Assembly (NCBI GenBank): GCA_002394395.1
Contig: DGTR01000024.1
Location: 12,458-76,457, forward strand
DNA from: Bacteroidales bacterium UBA4331
GTDB lineage: Bacteria > Bacteroidota > Bacteroidia > Bacteroidales > Paludibacteraceae
Reading direction: 5' to 3'
Length of the DNA stretch: 64,000 nt
Shown here: positions 60,001-63,975 of the stretch, one piece after another
How the letters are laid out: each line of letters starts with the position of its first letter
How positions within the stretch are numbered: position 1 is the stretch's first letter
Notes under the pieces: model-generated
What the model was told of the DNA's origin: nothing
The model's database searches: none
Seen by the model: the letters and a program-made list of their open reading frames with translations, nothing else
Translations under genes and position numbers: made by a program

Positions 60001-60855
60001 CTGAAACTTGCGGTGAACCGGATGTACAAACTGCGTATCCTGCGGACGACCAAGACGGCTTCCGCCACCCTCGACCCGCAGCTCTCCGTTAGCGGCAAGC
60101 GGCTGCCTTCCGACTCGATGGGCGTTATGATAGAGCACGGCTGGAACTGGCTGCCTTATACGCCGCTGTCAACCATGGTGGTGGACGAAGCCCTTGCGGG
60201 CGTGCAGCCCAAGGAGGGCGACATCATCAAGTCGCAGACAGGCGTTTCCGTCTATGACATCTACGGCTGGGAAGGCACGCTCACCGCGCTCGAACTGGGC
60301 CACGGCTACCTCTATTACAGCACCGACAGCACGGCTAAGTCCTTCGTCTATCCGGACCCCGCGGGAAACATCCGCCGCGTACAACGCAAGTTGATGTACA
60401 AAGGGACAATGTACAAAGTACAAAGGGTGCATACCGCTTATCCGAGCAACATGACGATGACGATTCGTCTGATGGACGGCGAGGCGGTAGTGGATACCTG
60501 CGAGATAGCGGCATTTATCGGCGGTGAGTGCCGCGGTGCCGTGCGTGCGCATACCGACAGCCTCTATTACCTCGTCATTGCCGGCGACGGCGCAGGCCAG
60601 CCGATGGAGCTCCGTACCGTCATCAACGGCGAAGAGAGAGTAATAGACAAGACCCTCACCTTCGTCTCCGACAACCATATCGGTACCCCGTGGGAACCGT
60701 ATGTAATACAGCTCAATGCCGCAGAGGGCATTGAGGATGTACAAGGGGACAATGTACAATGTACAAAGGTGCGCAAGGTGCTTATCAACGACCATATCTA
60801 TCTCATTCGTCCCGATGGCAAGGTATTCAACATCTTAGGCGCTGAAGTGCGTTAA
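51046..60855 (+). CDS. Giant LamG/FnIII surface protein with C-terminal tag
   Basis: A 3269-residue secreted protein. The N-terminus is extended: 32 residues carrying WRESG repeats precede the hydrophobic core AAMLLLLCTTAIPAWA. Fibronectin-III-like beta regions follow (about 385-700). LamG/concanavalin-like domains lie at about 733-905 (VTLQLWARPSSFG...VDDVRLWSRALP), 2198-2330 (FAMEFWLNPHESG) and 2401-2560 (YIDEVRIWKATLSED). A carboxypeptidase-regulatory-like segment is near 1026 (MRGHVYYAGTNIPAEGVRF). Two AAFIGGECRG modules lie near 2810 and 3145. The shared tag KVLINDHIYLIRPDGKVFN...GAEVR ends it. Likely a huge adhesin or glycan-binding surface layer protein; no catalytic motif was found. 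Confidence 0.75.
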   Translation: MKTKSTVGRLITHLSEWRESGNQKWRESGARVAAMLLLLCTTAIPAWADSWARKWNDMITDDGGGEVRFRGQNYNSIGFNWSYSLYEFKTNKTFNPANDQFYWEFNMYVNYGYHSLGGIMDYYTSTAYKGDIYVMTPDSQAHTIAHWERPEGHPCCPLEAYDISYNITDSTWGYIYVSNISKHNITIQYMPSSKAAEDGVICIMMKESVIYASEEIGWVQYEKSINCSALKEDSPMPKLSSVAWSTDGSLRGVIKDVPDKRSNSKFKQYYQVYEYYYDGEGKSTYEYYTTSGSDVSITEKSGGKMDMEWKSWLRGSDAGHAEYAYTTPVYLKYRGGMHVNLGGTLAHDNNLYQPYITGTYIQPYTRPVSTSTDYNKWTKEVTVSWERSKIETAYDGSTTKDVDCRTDGKWYVIRYEPGKPNDYTLVNTLNGNASSLKMTDSNIDYDKKYTYRVIFLPDILESTYKDKLTQLPGYQRTRNDYDLWMETGEVETKMEVKIELWQDMKYTAAVRLKWSYGIELDDLTWHIDYRDAGSNKAWQTRSEAPTVDKNQSEAMLDITGSSVCEPKEYRVRVSINGRVLYSNIASTSVPDSTYISEVVASTGTEESSVTVKWKVVSPDRQYDIWYRVLRRVIGDSEWTLLTDDKHGTASEYTFTDTRAVAGSYYEYSVEAYGAQCEAQLTKKNEVIAPGFSQANATITGHISFGTGTAVQGAKVQLYNVPTEENDIVPQYFSRYISGAGKGLQWRGDSTRYASVLNGGKGVTLQLWARPSSFGADRQQLLQLTNAIELGIRRSEGVFHLYAIDRSNGGTDLTEFPSLTFSATDFTHISAIYSGGKWRFYMGTDSLRTDSMQVANSGWQAIQTAGTLTFSIGGDNRAAGSAYTGSVDDVRLWSRALPRKEIENNYCRILGGTEKGLFLYWPLDEGLRVVKYAFDVACQEGIYQLNHPEVGANVTPTTDVPKRLGLYGLTDSEGDYIIRGIPFQQGGTNYKIAPELGIHRFNPEKRSMFVSPSSLTANNIDFEDVSSFPMRGHVYYAGTNIPAEGVRFYIDGELVTANGKVKETDAEGRYSISVPIGEHYVEASLEGHTMVAGGRYPLTGTYDFTDEVQYDFFDSTLVNFVGRIGGGTVNDTLPVGFGLSKNNIGVATITLGLNSANLSFNRQQPKVTEYATTDRFFASDTASIRSHASTGVGELSRYIVITTDSATGEFSALLPPLKYITKSIKIDKNSKEIAFTSLPEIDLTNPRAVRTDSIRTTNAQGDTVTLNYKYNTKMVQTYFARPQVDVVQVGNPAGAFGMDSIILKPDDVVSDTLRQLYTVSGDTVAYRFGYPVYKTLDAVEYAIHAYEAYTNYDGAAPVTDTLDLNGQELVIGNEMSASQSVIYDAPEDSTQYTPGQVYQMQHDPITLDKNGRARVQWTVGFPNIVSPFTRQFYINLTRDDRTYTPFRMDAVVLGQLTTGNNFVTKGPDNVQFILRDPYGAHSKTTLKNGKVFTRTKFDTYQEAGEHSLVADFLLGSDVVTSQGLGLALINSSHVHTDFSIGLKANWKTTHREDSVFVETTVESISTSDKYPYVGAMGDVYVGTSNNILIGTCRKVHIKKNVQSGKYEIVLEDALALGAQINTMFAYSQYELEKVMIPKWKSMRKQYLTQVASREAAESYVNHGKSAKWLTWLDPSASNYGEAGTYVFVAPEHPEKEERDSVEWCNNQIVEWEECIRRNEEAKIKVMDSQTPKNYSIDGGSSRTFTYRNDTTGFDQKQTNYMVSVIGGWKNNWEYKNVASVGIVTNLQNSAGFGNVSGTGKDSTNYTEWDYVLSDGNRDVDLSINMYDAESGNNSKIFTLFGGQTYNPYEPADSTHYYKPNGQPLPLGNGSVRMEEPRISIGDGTGNPAKSLTLTDIPAGQSVNAVLYCSNMSNSHQGRNFSYDFGIIESKNRKGLEILMDGTPVKGRSILLNQNETAQKVISIRQTDESILDYDSIEIWFMSQYQPTLIYDKVLLSVHFQPSSSPVTLTAENPVLNTDVTTGNGKLQLKLSGFNRHFRNLKEIGVQYRFAGNTQWTDLYAWATSAADTAGSNRTLLPTEGDLRMTLDMLEDIYYPEGKYEFRAYTTTPYGKDPIRAYSDVVTVIKDMKRPRPLYTPAPANGILGIGEQLAVEFNEDIIPGYVGSSNIVITARLNGKPIDHEVSMRLRPYGEEVRTDNPLFLSGNFAMEFWLNPHESGTILHQGKGDGNFGLSIDPNGYVVVNIAGAKYTSEKAVPMDEWMFVAMNYRADSMLFNMVAQYDTTTLDLFTGQTVSEVEIDKADYRDDNYLYLGPIDANIHDLAIYNIFRDLKEAKTDKYVSKDAYTYGLTNYWHMNEGHGFVAADTRRTHNFTGKDAWDILSKNLSARMDSTNGMQTNISHITTGFNDSYAIELWHDPAIIFGVDTVFETAVPSVAGDLQAQSEKLCLRYDTAQNLVLDYGVKSRIVASHADFPEIVSGWHHFALNVVRGQAASFYLDGSRTAVIAEADVPNLSGSALVFAKNAEYAYIDEVRIWKATLSEDRLLSNMYNTIDTAKVYSQGLVGYYPFEKDSTINGVATKGFTLQNMAPVSIYGNTGDMQSTRHTYVAKTPPLKRAPSETILTAMPVASERKVVINFVEEEVTPRDLEGTTLNITLTDVHDLNGNTSEPIKWTAYVKQNTLLWGKDSVNITKQYGEDYTFDVTIENKSGQTEYYTVENMPSWLSLVDGNGLSTFDFGLSTAFDVSPLKTKTLRFAVNPLVPVGNYEATIGVQGNKGILEPLRIVMKVRGETPNWTVDPTKYDHSMTIIGQVYLSGILMENPESMVAAFIGGECRGVAAPKKIRGAAYETLIIYGSDTPDADRNQPVSFRIWDASKGIAYTDANIQVPNLTPSLSQGEGASPLGGDGREVFFQQNAMLGSFNTPAIWTKSDRVEQLIPVHENWNWIAFGVEPPSEYCDPVFTPQYKGWNVLVKDQQTFSQSSGSTFNGPLKLAVNRMYKLRILRTTKTASATLDPQLSVSGKRLPSDSMGVMIEHGWNWLPYTPLSTMVVDEALAGVQPKEGDIIKSQTGVSVYDIYGWEGTLTALELGHGYLYYSTDSTAKSFVYPDPAGNIRRVQRKLMYKGTMYKVQRVHTAYPSNMTMTIRLMDGEAVVDTCEIAAFIGGECRGAVRAHTDSLYYLVIAGDGAGQPMELRTVINGEERVIDKTLTFVSDNHIGTPWEPYVIQLNAAEGIEDVQGDNVQCTKVRKVLINDHIYLIRPDGKVFNILGAEVR
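51091..51143. repeat. AGTGGCGCGAGAGTGG words in the extended signal peptide
   Basis: Three imperfect copies encode the EWRESGNQKWRESGARV segment immediately before the hydrophobic signal core of the giant protein. Confidence 0.75.
59224..59257. repeat. GGCTTTCGACTTTCGACTTTGG words in the giant gene
   Basis: In-frame copies encoding NGLSTFDFGLSTAF, in a region that otherwise resembles a beta-sandwich linker. Confidence 0.7.
59700..59757. repeat. CCCTCTCC palindromic words in the giant gene
   Basis: Two nested CCTCTCC...GGAGAGG palindromes encode TPSLSQGEGASPLGGDG. Confidence 0.7.
60391..60427. repeat. GATGTACAAAGGGACAATG words in the giant gene
   Basis: Three GTACAAAG copies encode LMYKGTMYKVQR. 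Confidence 0.7.
60733..60771. repeat. GATGTACAAGGGGACAATG words before the C-terminal tag
   Basis: Encodes EDVQGDNVQCTKV, the linker to the tag, closely similar to the linker at 39318-39350 in another protein. Confidence 0.75.
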
Positions 60856-60890
60856 ACCGTTAAAGTGTTAAGCTGTAAAAGCGTTAGTAA

Positions 60891-60926
60891 ACAGGCTCGC
60901 GAATGTTTTCGCGGGTCTGTTTTTTG
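60891..60926 (+). terminator. Intrinsic terminator after the giant gene
   Basis: ACAGGCTCGCGAA pairs with TTCGCGGGTCTGT (two G-U pairs), followed by a run of T residues. Confidence 0.8.
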
Positions 60927-60954
60927 TCTATAATCCATCAAAATTTCAATCAGT

Positions 60955-61226
60955 ATGACCAAAAAAAAGAAACTATCGACAGGGCAACACGCCTTGCCTG
61001 CAGAAATGCCCTGATTCAAGCGGTCTTTTATGAATTGACCACTGCCGAAAACTATTCTTTCTCACAAGCCTACATTATGTTAGGCTTTTTTTTCGGCTTG
61101 AATGACAGACAATTACGAAAAATCTTACTCCTGAAACCAAAAGTGGCACTGAGTGCAGACGACTTGACAAAATTTGCAGTAATTTTGCACCGTCTTTCGA
61201 ACGAACGCGAAAAAGAAAGCCGATAA
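60955..61226 (+). CDS. Small protein with a frameshift at an A8 tract
   Basis: The only plausible ATG (60955, ATGACC followed by eight A residues) is one base out of frame with the long downstream frame, ETIDRATRLACRNAL...LHRLSNEREKESR. A ninth A would give a continuous protein of about 90 residues starting MTKKKETIDRAT. As written, the ATG frame stops after 19 codons. The in-frame ATG at 60903 lies inside the upstream terminator. The sequence is basic and helical, ending in charged residues. I do not recognise it. Possible explanations are slippage on the A tract, a sequence error, or decay. Confidence 0.45.
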
Positions 61227-61260
61227 AAGAAAAGAAGCAAAAGAAAATTAAAAAGAAAAA

Positions 61261-61301
61261 GGTGTTACGTAAAGGTGTTACGTAAAGGTGTTACGTAACA
61301 C
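61261..61301. promoter_or_regulatory. Three tandem 13-bp repeats ending in a palindrome
   Basis: GGTGTTACGTAAA repeated three times (61261, 61274, 61287); the last copy extends into the perfect 14-bp palindrome GTGTTACGTAACAC. It lies 46 nt before the next small gene and resembles an operator array or iterons. Confidence 0.6.
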
Positions 61302-61346
61302 GTACCACCACCTTTTGTACCACCAATAAATTTTTATTTTTAATCT

Positions 61347-61667
61347 ATGATTTTATTTAATGATTTATGGCAGCTGCTCCGGGCACACGGATCGAGCGCA
61401 AAACGGGAAACAGAATGTGCCGCCCTATGGGCCACCTATCCGCCTCAAACGCAGCAACGGATTTACGACACCATCCGTACCAAACTGGAGCAGAACAAGT
61501 TTGTGCACTATGATCCCTTGCGGGCAATAGAGGAAAACGCCCGGGCTCCAAGACAGCAGACCCTCTCCTATGCGGACTATTATGCCCGTTATCACACTAC
61601 AGAACCCCGCGATGGATGGCAAATGGTTAATCCGACGGGGAATAAAGTTATCTATATTAAAAATTAA
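61347..61667 (+). CDS. Small basic protein, unknown function
   Basis: A 106-residue protein with a helical N-terminus (LFNDLWQLLRAHGSSAKRETECAA...), a W-x-TYPP motif and a basic C-terminus (GWQMVNPTGNKVIYIKN). It starts after an AT-rich leader downstream of the 13-bp repeats. No domain is recognised. It is the first clear member of a rightward array of very small genes. Confidence 0.5.
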   Translation: MILFNDLWQLLRAHGSSAKRETECAALWATYPPQTQQRIYDTIRTKLEQNKFVHYDPLRAIEENARAPRQQTLSYADYYARYHTTEPRDGWQMVNPTGNKVIYIKN

Positions 61668-61673
61668 TTTCTT

Positions 61674-61838
61674 ATGGCACTAAAATTTACATTGGAAGCC
61701 CCGTTCAAGAGCATGTCCGGGGTGATCAGCCGGAAGCGTTATCCGGACGGAAGAGTCGAAACCGTCATCGCTACCAAACGAGGTACGCTCTACAAACGAA
61801 CCTGTTATCCGAAAGGCACGTTCCCCCGTCGCGGTTAA
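61674..61838 (+). CDS. 54-residue basic protein, unknown function
   Basis: ATG at 61674, six nt after the preceding stop. The protein (MALKFTLEAPFKSMSGVISRK...YPKGTFPRRG) is strongly basic, with a beta-like pattern around RYPDGRVETVIATKRGTLYKR. It starts 'MALKFTLEAPFKS' with good coding character and no signal peptide. It could bind nucleic acid; that is a guess from charge only. Confidence 0.5.
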   Translation: MALKFTLEAPFKSMSGVISRKRYPDGRVETVIATKRGTLYKRTCYPKGTFPRRG

Positions 61839-61857
61839 GTCGTTCCCGTAAGATGAT

Positions 61858-61894
61858 CCCGTGATGGTCGGGTCCTACACACGACCATCACGGG
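61858..61894. other. Perfect 13-bp inverted repeat
   Basis: CCCGTGATGGTCG and CGACCATCACGGG separated by 11 nt, between two small genes. It has no T run, so it is more likely a DNA-binding site or mRNA stem than a terminator. Confidence 0.6.
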
Positions 61895-61926
61895 ACCATC
61901 TGCGGAGGAAAAGCAAAGAACCACTT

Positions 61927-61964
61927 AATGACAAAATGGTAAATGGCCAAATCGTAAATGATTT
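61927..61964. repeat. ATGACAAAATGGTAAATGGCC words at a gene start
   Basis: Copies of the ATGGTAAATGA family; they supply the ATG at 61936 of the following small gene. Confidence 0.7.
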
Positions 61965-62232
61965 GATGGGTAAAGTATTTTTTGATCCCGGAATCGAATC
62001 CGTCCGCGGAATCCTGATAGGCACCGATCCGTATTACCTGCGGCGCTATCCGGCTCGCGACGGCGGCGTGATGCATATCGTGCAAGCCCGTCCCGACCGG
62101 TCCGGTCACACGCCTTCCGAAGCCGAGGCCGCCAACCGTACTGCCTTCGGCATCGCTTATGGCAAAGAACGGCACCGCGAGTTTATCGAGCGGACCATGA
62201 AAGGACAATTGGAAATCGAATTTACAGACTAA
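61936..62232 (+). CDS. Small protein, unknown function
   Basis: A 98-residue protein if started at 61936 in the word array, or 88 residues from the ATG at 61966 (MGKVFFDPGIESVRGILIG), which reads more naturally. The body, TDPYYLRRYPARDGGVMHIVQARPD then SEAEAANRTAFGIAYGKERH, has a mixed alpha/beta look. Its stop shares one base with the next start (TAATG). No family recognised. Confidence 0.5.
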   Translation: MVNGQIVNDLMGKVFFDPGIESVRGILIGTDPYYLRRYPARDGGVMHIVQARPDRSGHTPSEAEAANRTAFGIAYGKERHREFIERTMKGQLEIEFTD

Positions 62233-62444
62233 TGGCAAAGAAATTTTTGAAAACCGATCTCGTGCGATCTCTGGAGCAGCATATAGGTGCGCCGGTAGGC
62301 ACGGAGGGGTTGAAAACCCTGATCTACGGCTGGCGATGGAAACAGAGAATCACCTCGCATGCTATCTATGTGCGCAACTGGCTGACCTATGAAGAGACGG
62401 TATCACTGAGCGAGTACGCCGGATACGATCTGACGGAAATTTAA
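62232..62444 (+). CDS. Small protein, unknown function
   Basis: A 70-residue protein (MAKKFLKTDLVRSLEQHIG...; WLTYEETVSLSEYAGYDL). It overlaps the previous stop by one base. The size, position and helix-rich pattern vaguely resemble DUF4248-type small Bacteroides proteins, but key residues do not line up, so I do not assign it. Confidence 0.45.
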   Translation: MAKKFLKTDLVRSLEQHIGAPVGTEGLKTLIYGWRWKQRITSHAIYVRNWLTYEETVSLSEYAGYDLTEI

Positions 62445-62471
62445 GAAATCTTAAATCCGCGAAAGCCGTTC

Positions 62472-62503
62472 TTTGGTCATCTCGCAAAAAAGCAGTAATT
62501 TTG
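62472..62503 (+). promoter_or_regulatory. Promoter of the last small-gene group
   Basis: TTTG -33 (62472-62475), spacer ending AAAAAAGCAG, TAATTTTG -7 (62496-62503); 20-nt spacing. Confidence 0.8.
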
Positions 62504-62632
62504 CACCGGATTTGAGAAAACAAGATAATGGATGACCGGGGCGTTTGTTGCTTCCTTCTCAGTCCCGCTCATCCAAAAAGGAAGGTCTCCAATCCGGTGC
62601 ACCTTAACAATTTAACAATTTAACCTAAAACT

Positions 62633-62953
62633 ATGGCAAAAATCACATTACATGGTATGTTTGCTCGCGTGATGGGCAAATTCAACCGCTCGGAGACGCT
62701 GTATTTCAAGCGCTGCAACTGCAAGAAAGAGCAGTTAGGTGTTGATCTGTTGAACCCCGTCCGGAACAACAAGGACAGCAAGGTACAGGCATGCCAAGCC
62801 GCTCTGAAAACTGCAGCACAGGCAGCCAAGACCGCTCTCGCGGATTCCGCAGAGCGTGCTACCCTTGAAGCAGCATTCAAGGCACAGAGCAAGTACACCT
62901 CTCTCTTTGCGTACACCGTTGCGCAGAAGTATGTTAAACCGAACTTCGACTAA
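62633..62953 (+). CDS. Small basic helical protein, unknown function
   Basis: A 106-residue lysine-rich, alanine-rich protein (MAKITLHGMFARVMGKFN, then ALKTAAQAAKTALADSAERATLEAAF). Its leader is about 120 nt with a repeat of ACAATTTAACAATTTAAC. The charge and helix pattern could suit a nucleic-acid-associated protein, but no HU or other DNA-binding family motif is visible. It is followed one base later by the next start (TAAAATG). Confidence 0.5.
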   Translation: MAKITLHGMFARVMGKFNRSETLYFKRCNCKKEQLGVDLLNPVRNNKDSKVQACQAALKTAAQAAKTALADSAERATLEAAFKAQSKYTSLFAYTVAQKYVKPNFD

Positions 62954-62954
62954 A

Positions 62955-63257
62955 ATGACTAAGAAAGAAATTGTAAAAGTAATCATCTCCACGCTTAGGC
63001 TAAGGCTCAGAACGATTCGCGACCACGTCGCTCATGGGATCTTTCGCCTTGCCCTACGCTTTCCCCAAAAATGTAAAATTTTCGGGGGCCCCATGGTAAT
63101 AACGATTACCATTATTGTAATAGCGGGCTTGGGACTGAGTTCCTGCAACGTCACCCGGACCGTCACCACGCGAAGCGAGGCATGGCAGAAAGGCGACACC
63201 TCCGTCGTCATCCAAACCAAGACCGTCGAGAGCTATGACGGCTCACGGAAGTATTAA
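62955..63257 (+). CDS. Small lipoprotein-like protein with an internal insertion
   Basis: A 100-residue frame from 62955. The start MTKKEIVKVIISTL and the later ITIIVIAGLGLSSCNVTRT, with GDTSVVIQTKTVESYDG, look like two halves of a short lipoprotein of the Bacteroidales 'smalltalk'-like kind. About 33 arginine-rich residues (from RLRLRTIRDH to KCKIFGGP) separate them. An alternative start at the ATG 63094 (MVITITIIVIAGLGLSSC) would give a standard lipoprotein. The resemblance is from memory and untested. Confidence 0.45.
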   Translation: MTKKEIVKVIISTLRLRLRTIRDHVAHGIFRLALRFPQKCKIFGGPMVITITIIVIAGLGLSSCNVTRTVTTRSEAWQKGDTSVVIQTKTVESYDGSRKY

Positions 63258-63293
63258 CCTATTGTTCAATCAAACCTAAAAAACCTTAAAATT

Positions 63294-63674
63294 ATGGCAA
63301 GTGTAACTTATTCAGCCGGAATTGATCATGTGTCCGGCGCATTGGCAAAACCCGGTAAGAGCGGTCAGCACAGCTGCGAGAAGATGTTGCTCGCGACGCA
63401 TCGTACCGCTGCAACGACCTCAAACAAGTGCAACCGTCTGTACCTCCGCAATGCGGTGAAGCGCAACAGCCCGCTCTCGCAGCGTGAGATCCAGATCCGC
63501 AACCGCTTCACCGCGGTAGCGCAGATGATCAAAGCGCGCAAGGCGGACCTGTCGAAGCTCACCACTGACCAGGCGAACTTCCGCGCGCAGAAGAACGACC
63601 CCGATGGCGCCAAAACCATGAAGGCCTATTATTGGAAAATTTGTGGTGCTGAATATGATCAGCAACACGGTTAA
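63294..63674 (+). CDS. Small basic protein ending KICGAEYDQ, unknown function
   Basis: A 126-residue basic protein (MASVTYSAGIDHVSGALAK..., SNKCNRLYLRNAVKRNSP, RNRFTAVAQMIKARKADLSK). It has good coding character and an A-rich start region. I recall similar short proteins in other Bacteroidales but know of no function. A remnant of a second copy's C-terminus lies 118 nt downstream. Confidence 0.55.
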   Translation: MASVTYSAGIDHVSGALAKPGKSGQHSCEKMLLATHRTAATTSNKCNRLYLRNAVKRNSPLSQREIQIRNRFTAVAQMIKARKADLSKLTTDQANFRAQKNDPDGAKTMKAYYWKICGAEYDQQHG

Positions 63675-63688
63675 ATTTTCCATGGGGT

Positions 63689-63765
63689 CCCCAGCAGGAG
63701 GATAACCTCCTGTTGGGGAAAGCGGAGCTGCCCCGAGTATTTACTACCTGAACGTAGTTTAGGTA
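63689..63765. other. Two hairpins downstream of the last small gene
   Basis: A 13-bp stem CCCCAGCAGGAGG / CCTCCTGTTGGGG (one G-U pair) with an ATAA loop at 63689-63718, then TACCTGAAC / GTTTAGGTA at 63745-63765 (one G-U). They separate the gene from the remnant copy. Confidence 0.6.
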
Positions 63766-63792
63766 CATATACGAGGGGTTTGCCCGCGTCGG

Positions 63793-63831
63793 AAGATCTG
63801 CGGCGCTGAATATGACCAGTCGCATAGCTAA
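63793..63831 (+). pseudogene. Remnant of a paralog's C-terminus (KICGAEYDQSHS)
   Basis: Thirteen codons including the stop match the end of the gene at 63294 (KICGAEYDQQHG). The differences are mostly synonymous, so the lost copy was once under protein-level selection. No matching sequence lies upstream of it. Confidence 0.6.
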
Positions 63832-63844
63832 AGCCTACCCCAAC

Positions 63845-63871
63845 CCCCTCCCTAAAAGGAGGGGCTTTTTT
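63845..63871 (+). terminator. Terminator formed by a CCCTCC palindromic word
   Basis: CCCCTCC / GGAGGGG stem with a CTAAAA loop and a run of six T residues. Here the word family acts as an ordinary intrinsic terminator. Confidence 0.75.
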
Positions 63872-63975
63872 ATACCCAAACCCTCAAACAAGGGCGAAGC
63901 CCCAAACTAGCACCTTTGGTGCTAAACCACCAAACAAGGCGCAGCCCAAACCAGCGGCTCTGCCGCCAAACTCCA
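63872..63975. repeat. CCAAAC / GGCGCAGCC word array at the window end
   Basis: Irregular repeats of ccaaac plus small palindromes (gggcgaagccc, agcacctttggtgct, ggcgcagcc, agcggctctgccgc). No gene is seen. Confidence 0.55.

Noticed and set aside
61261..61301. Plasmid replication origin with iterons
   Set aside because: Only three units, no replication initiator gene nearby, and the surroundings are chromosomal in character. Treated as an operator-like array.
63294..63831. Diversity-generating retroelement (variable and template repeats) at the duplicated KICGAEYDQ ends
   Set aside because: The differences are mostly T/C third-position changes, not adenine-specific, and no reverse transcriptase is present.
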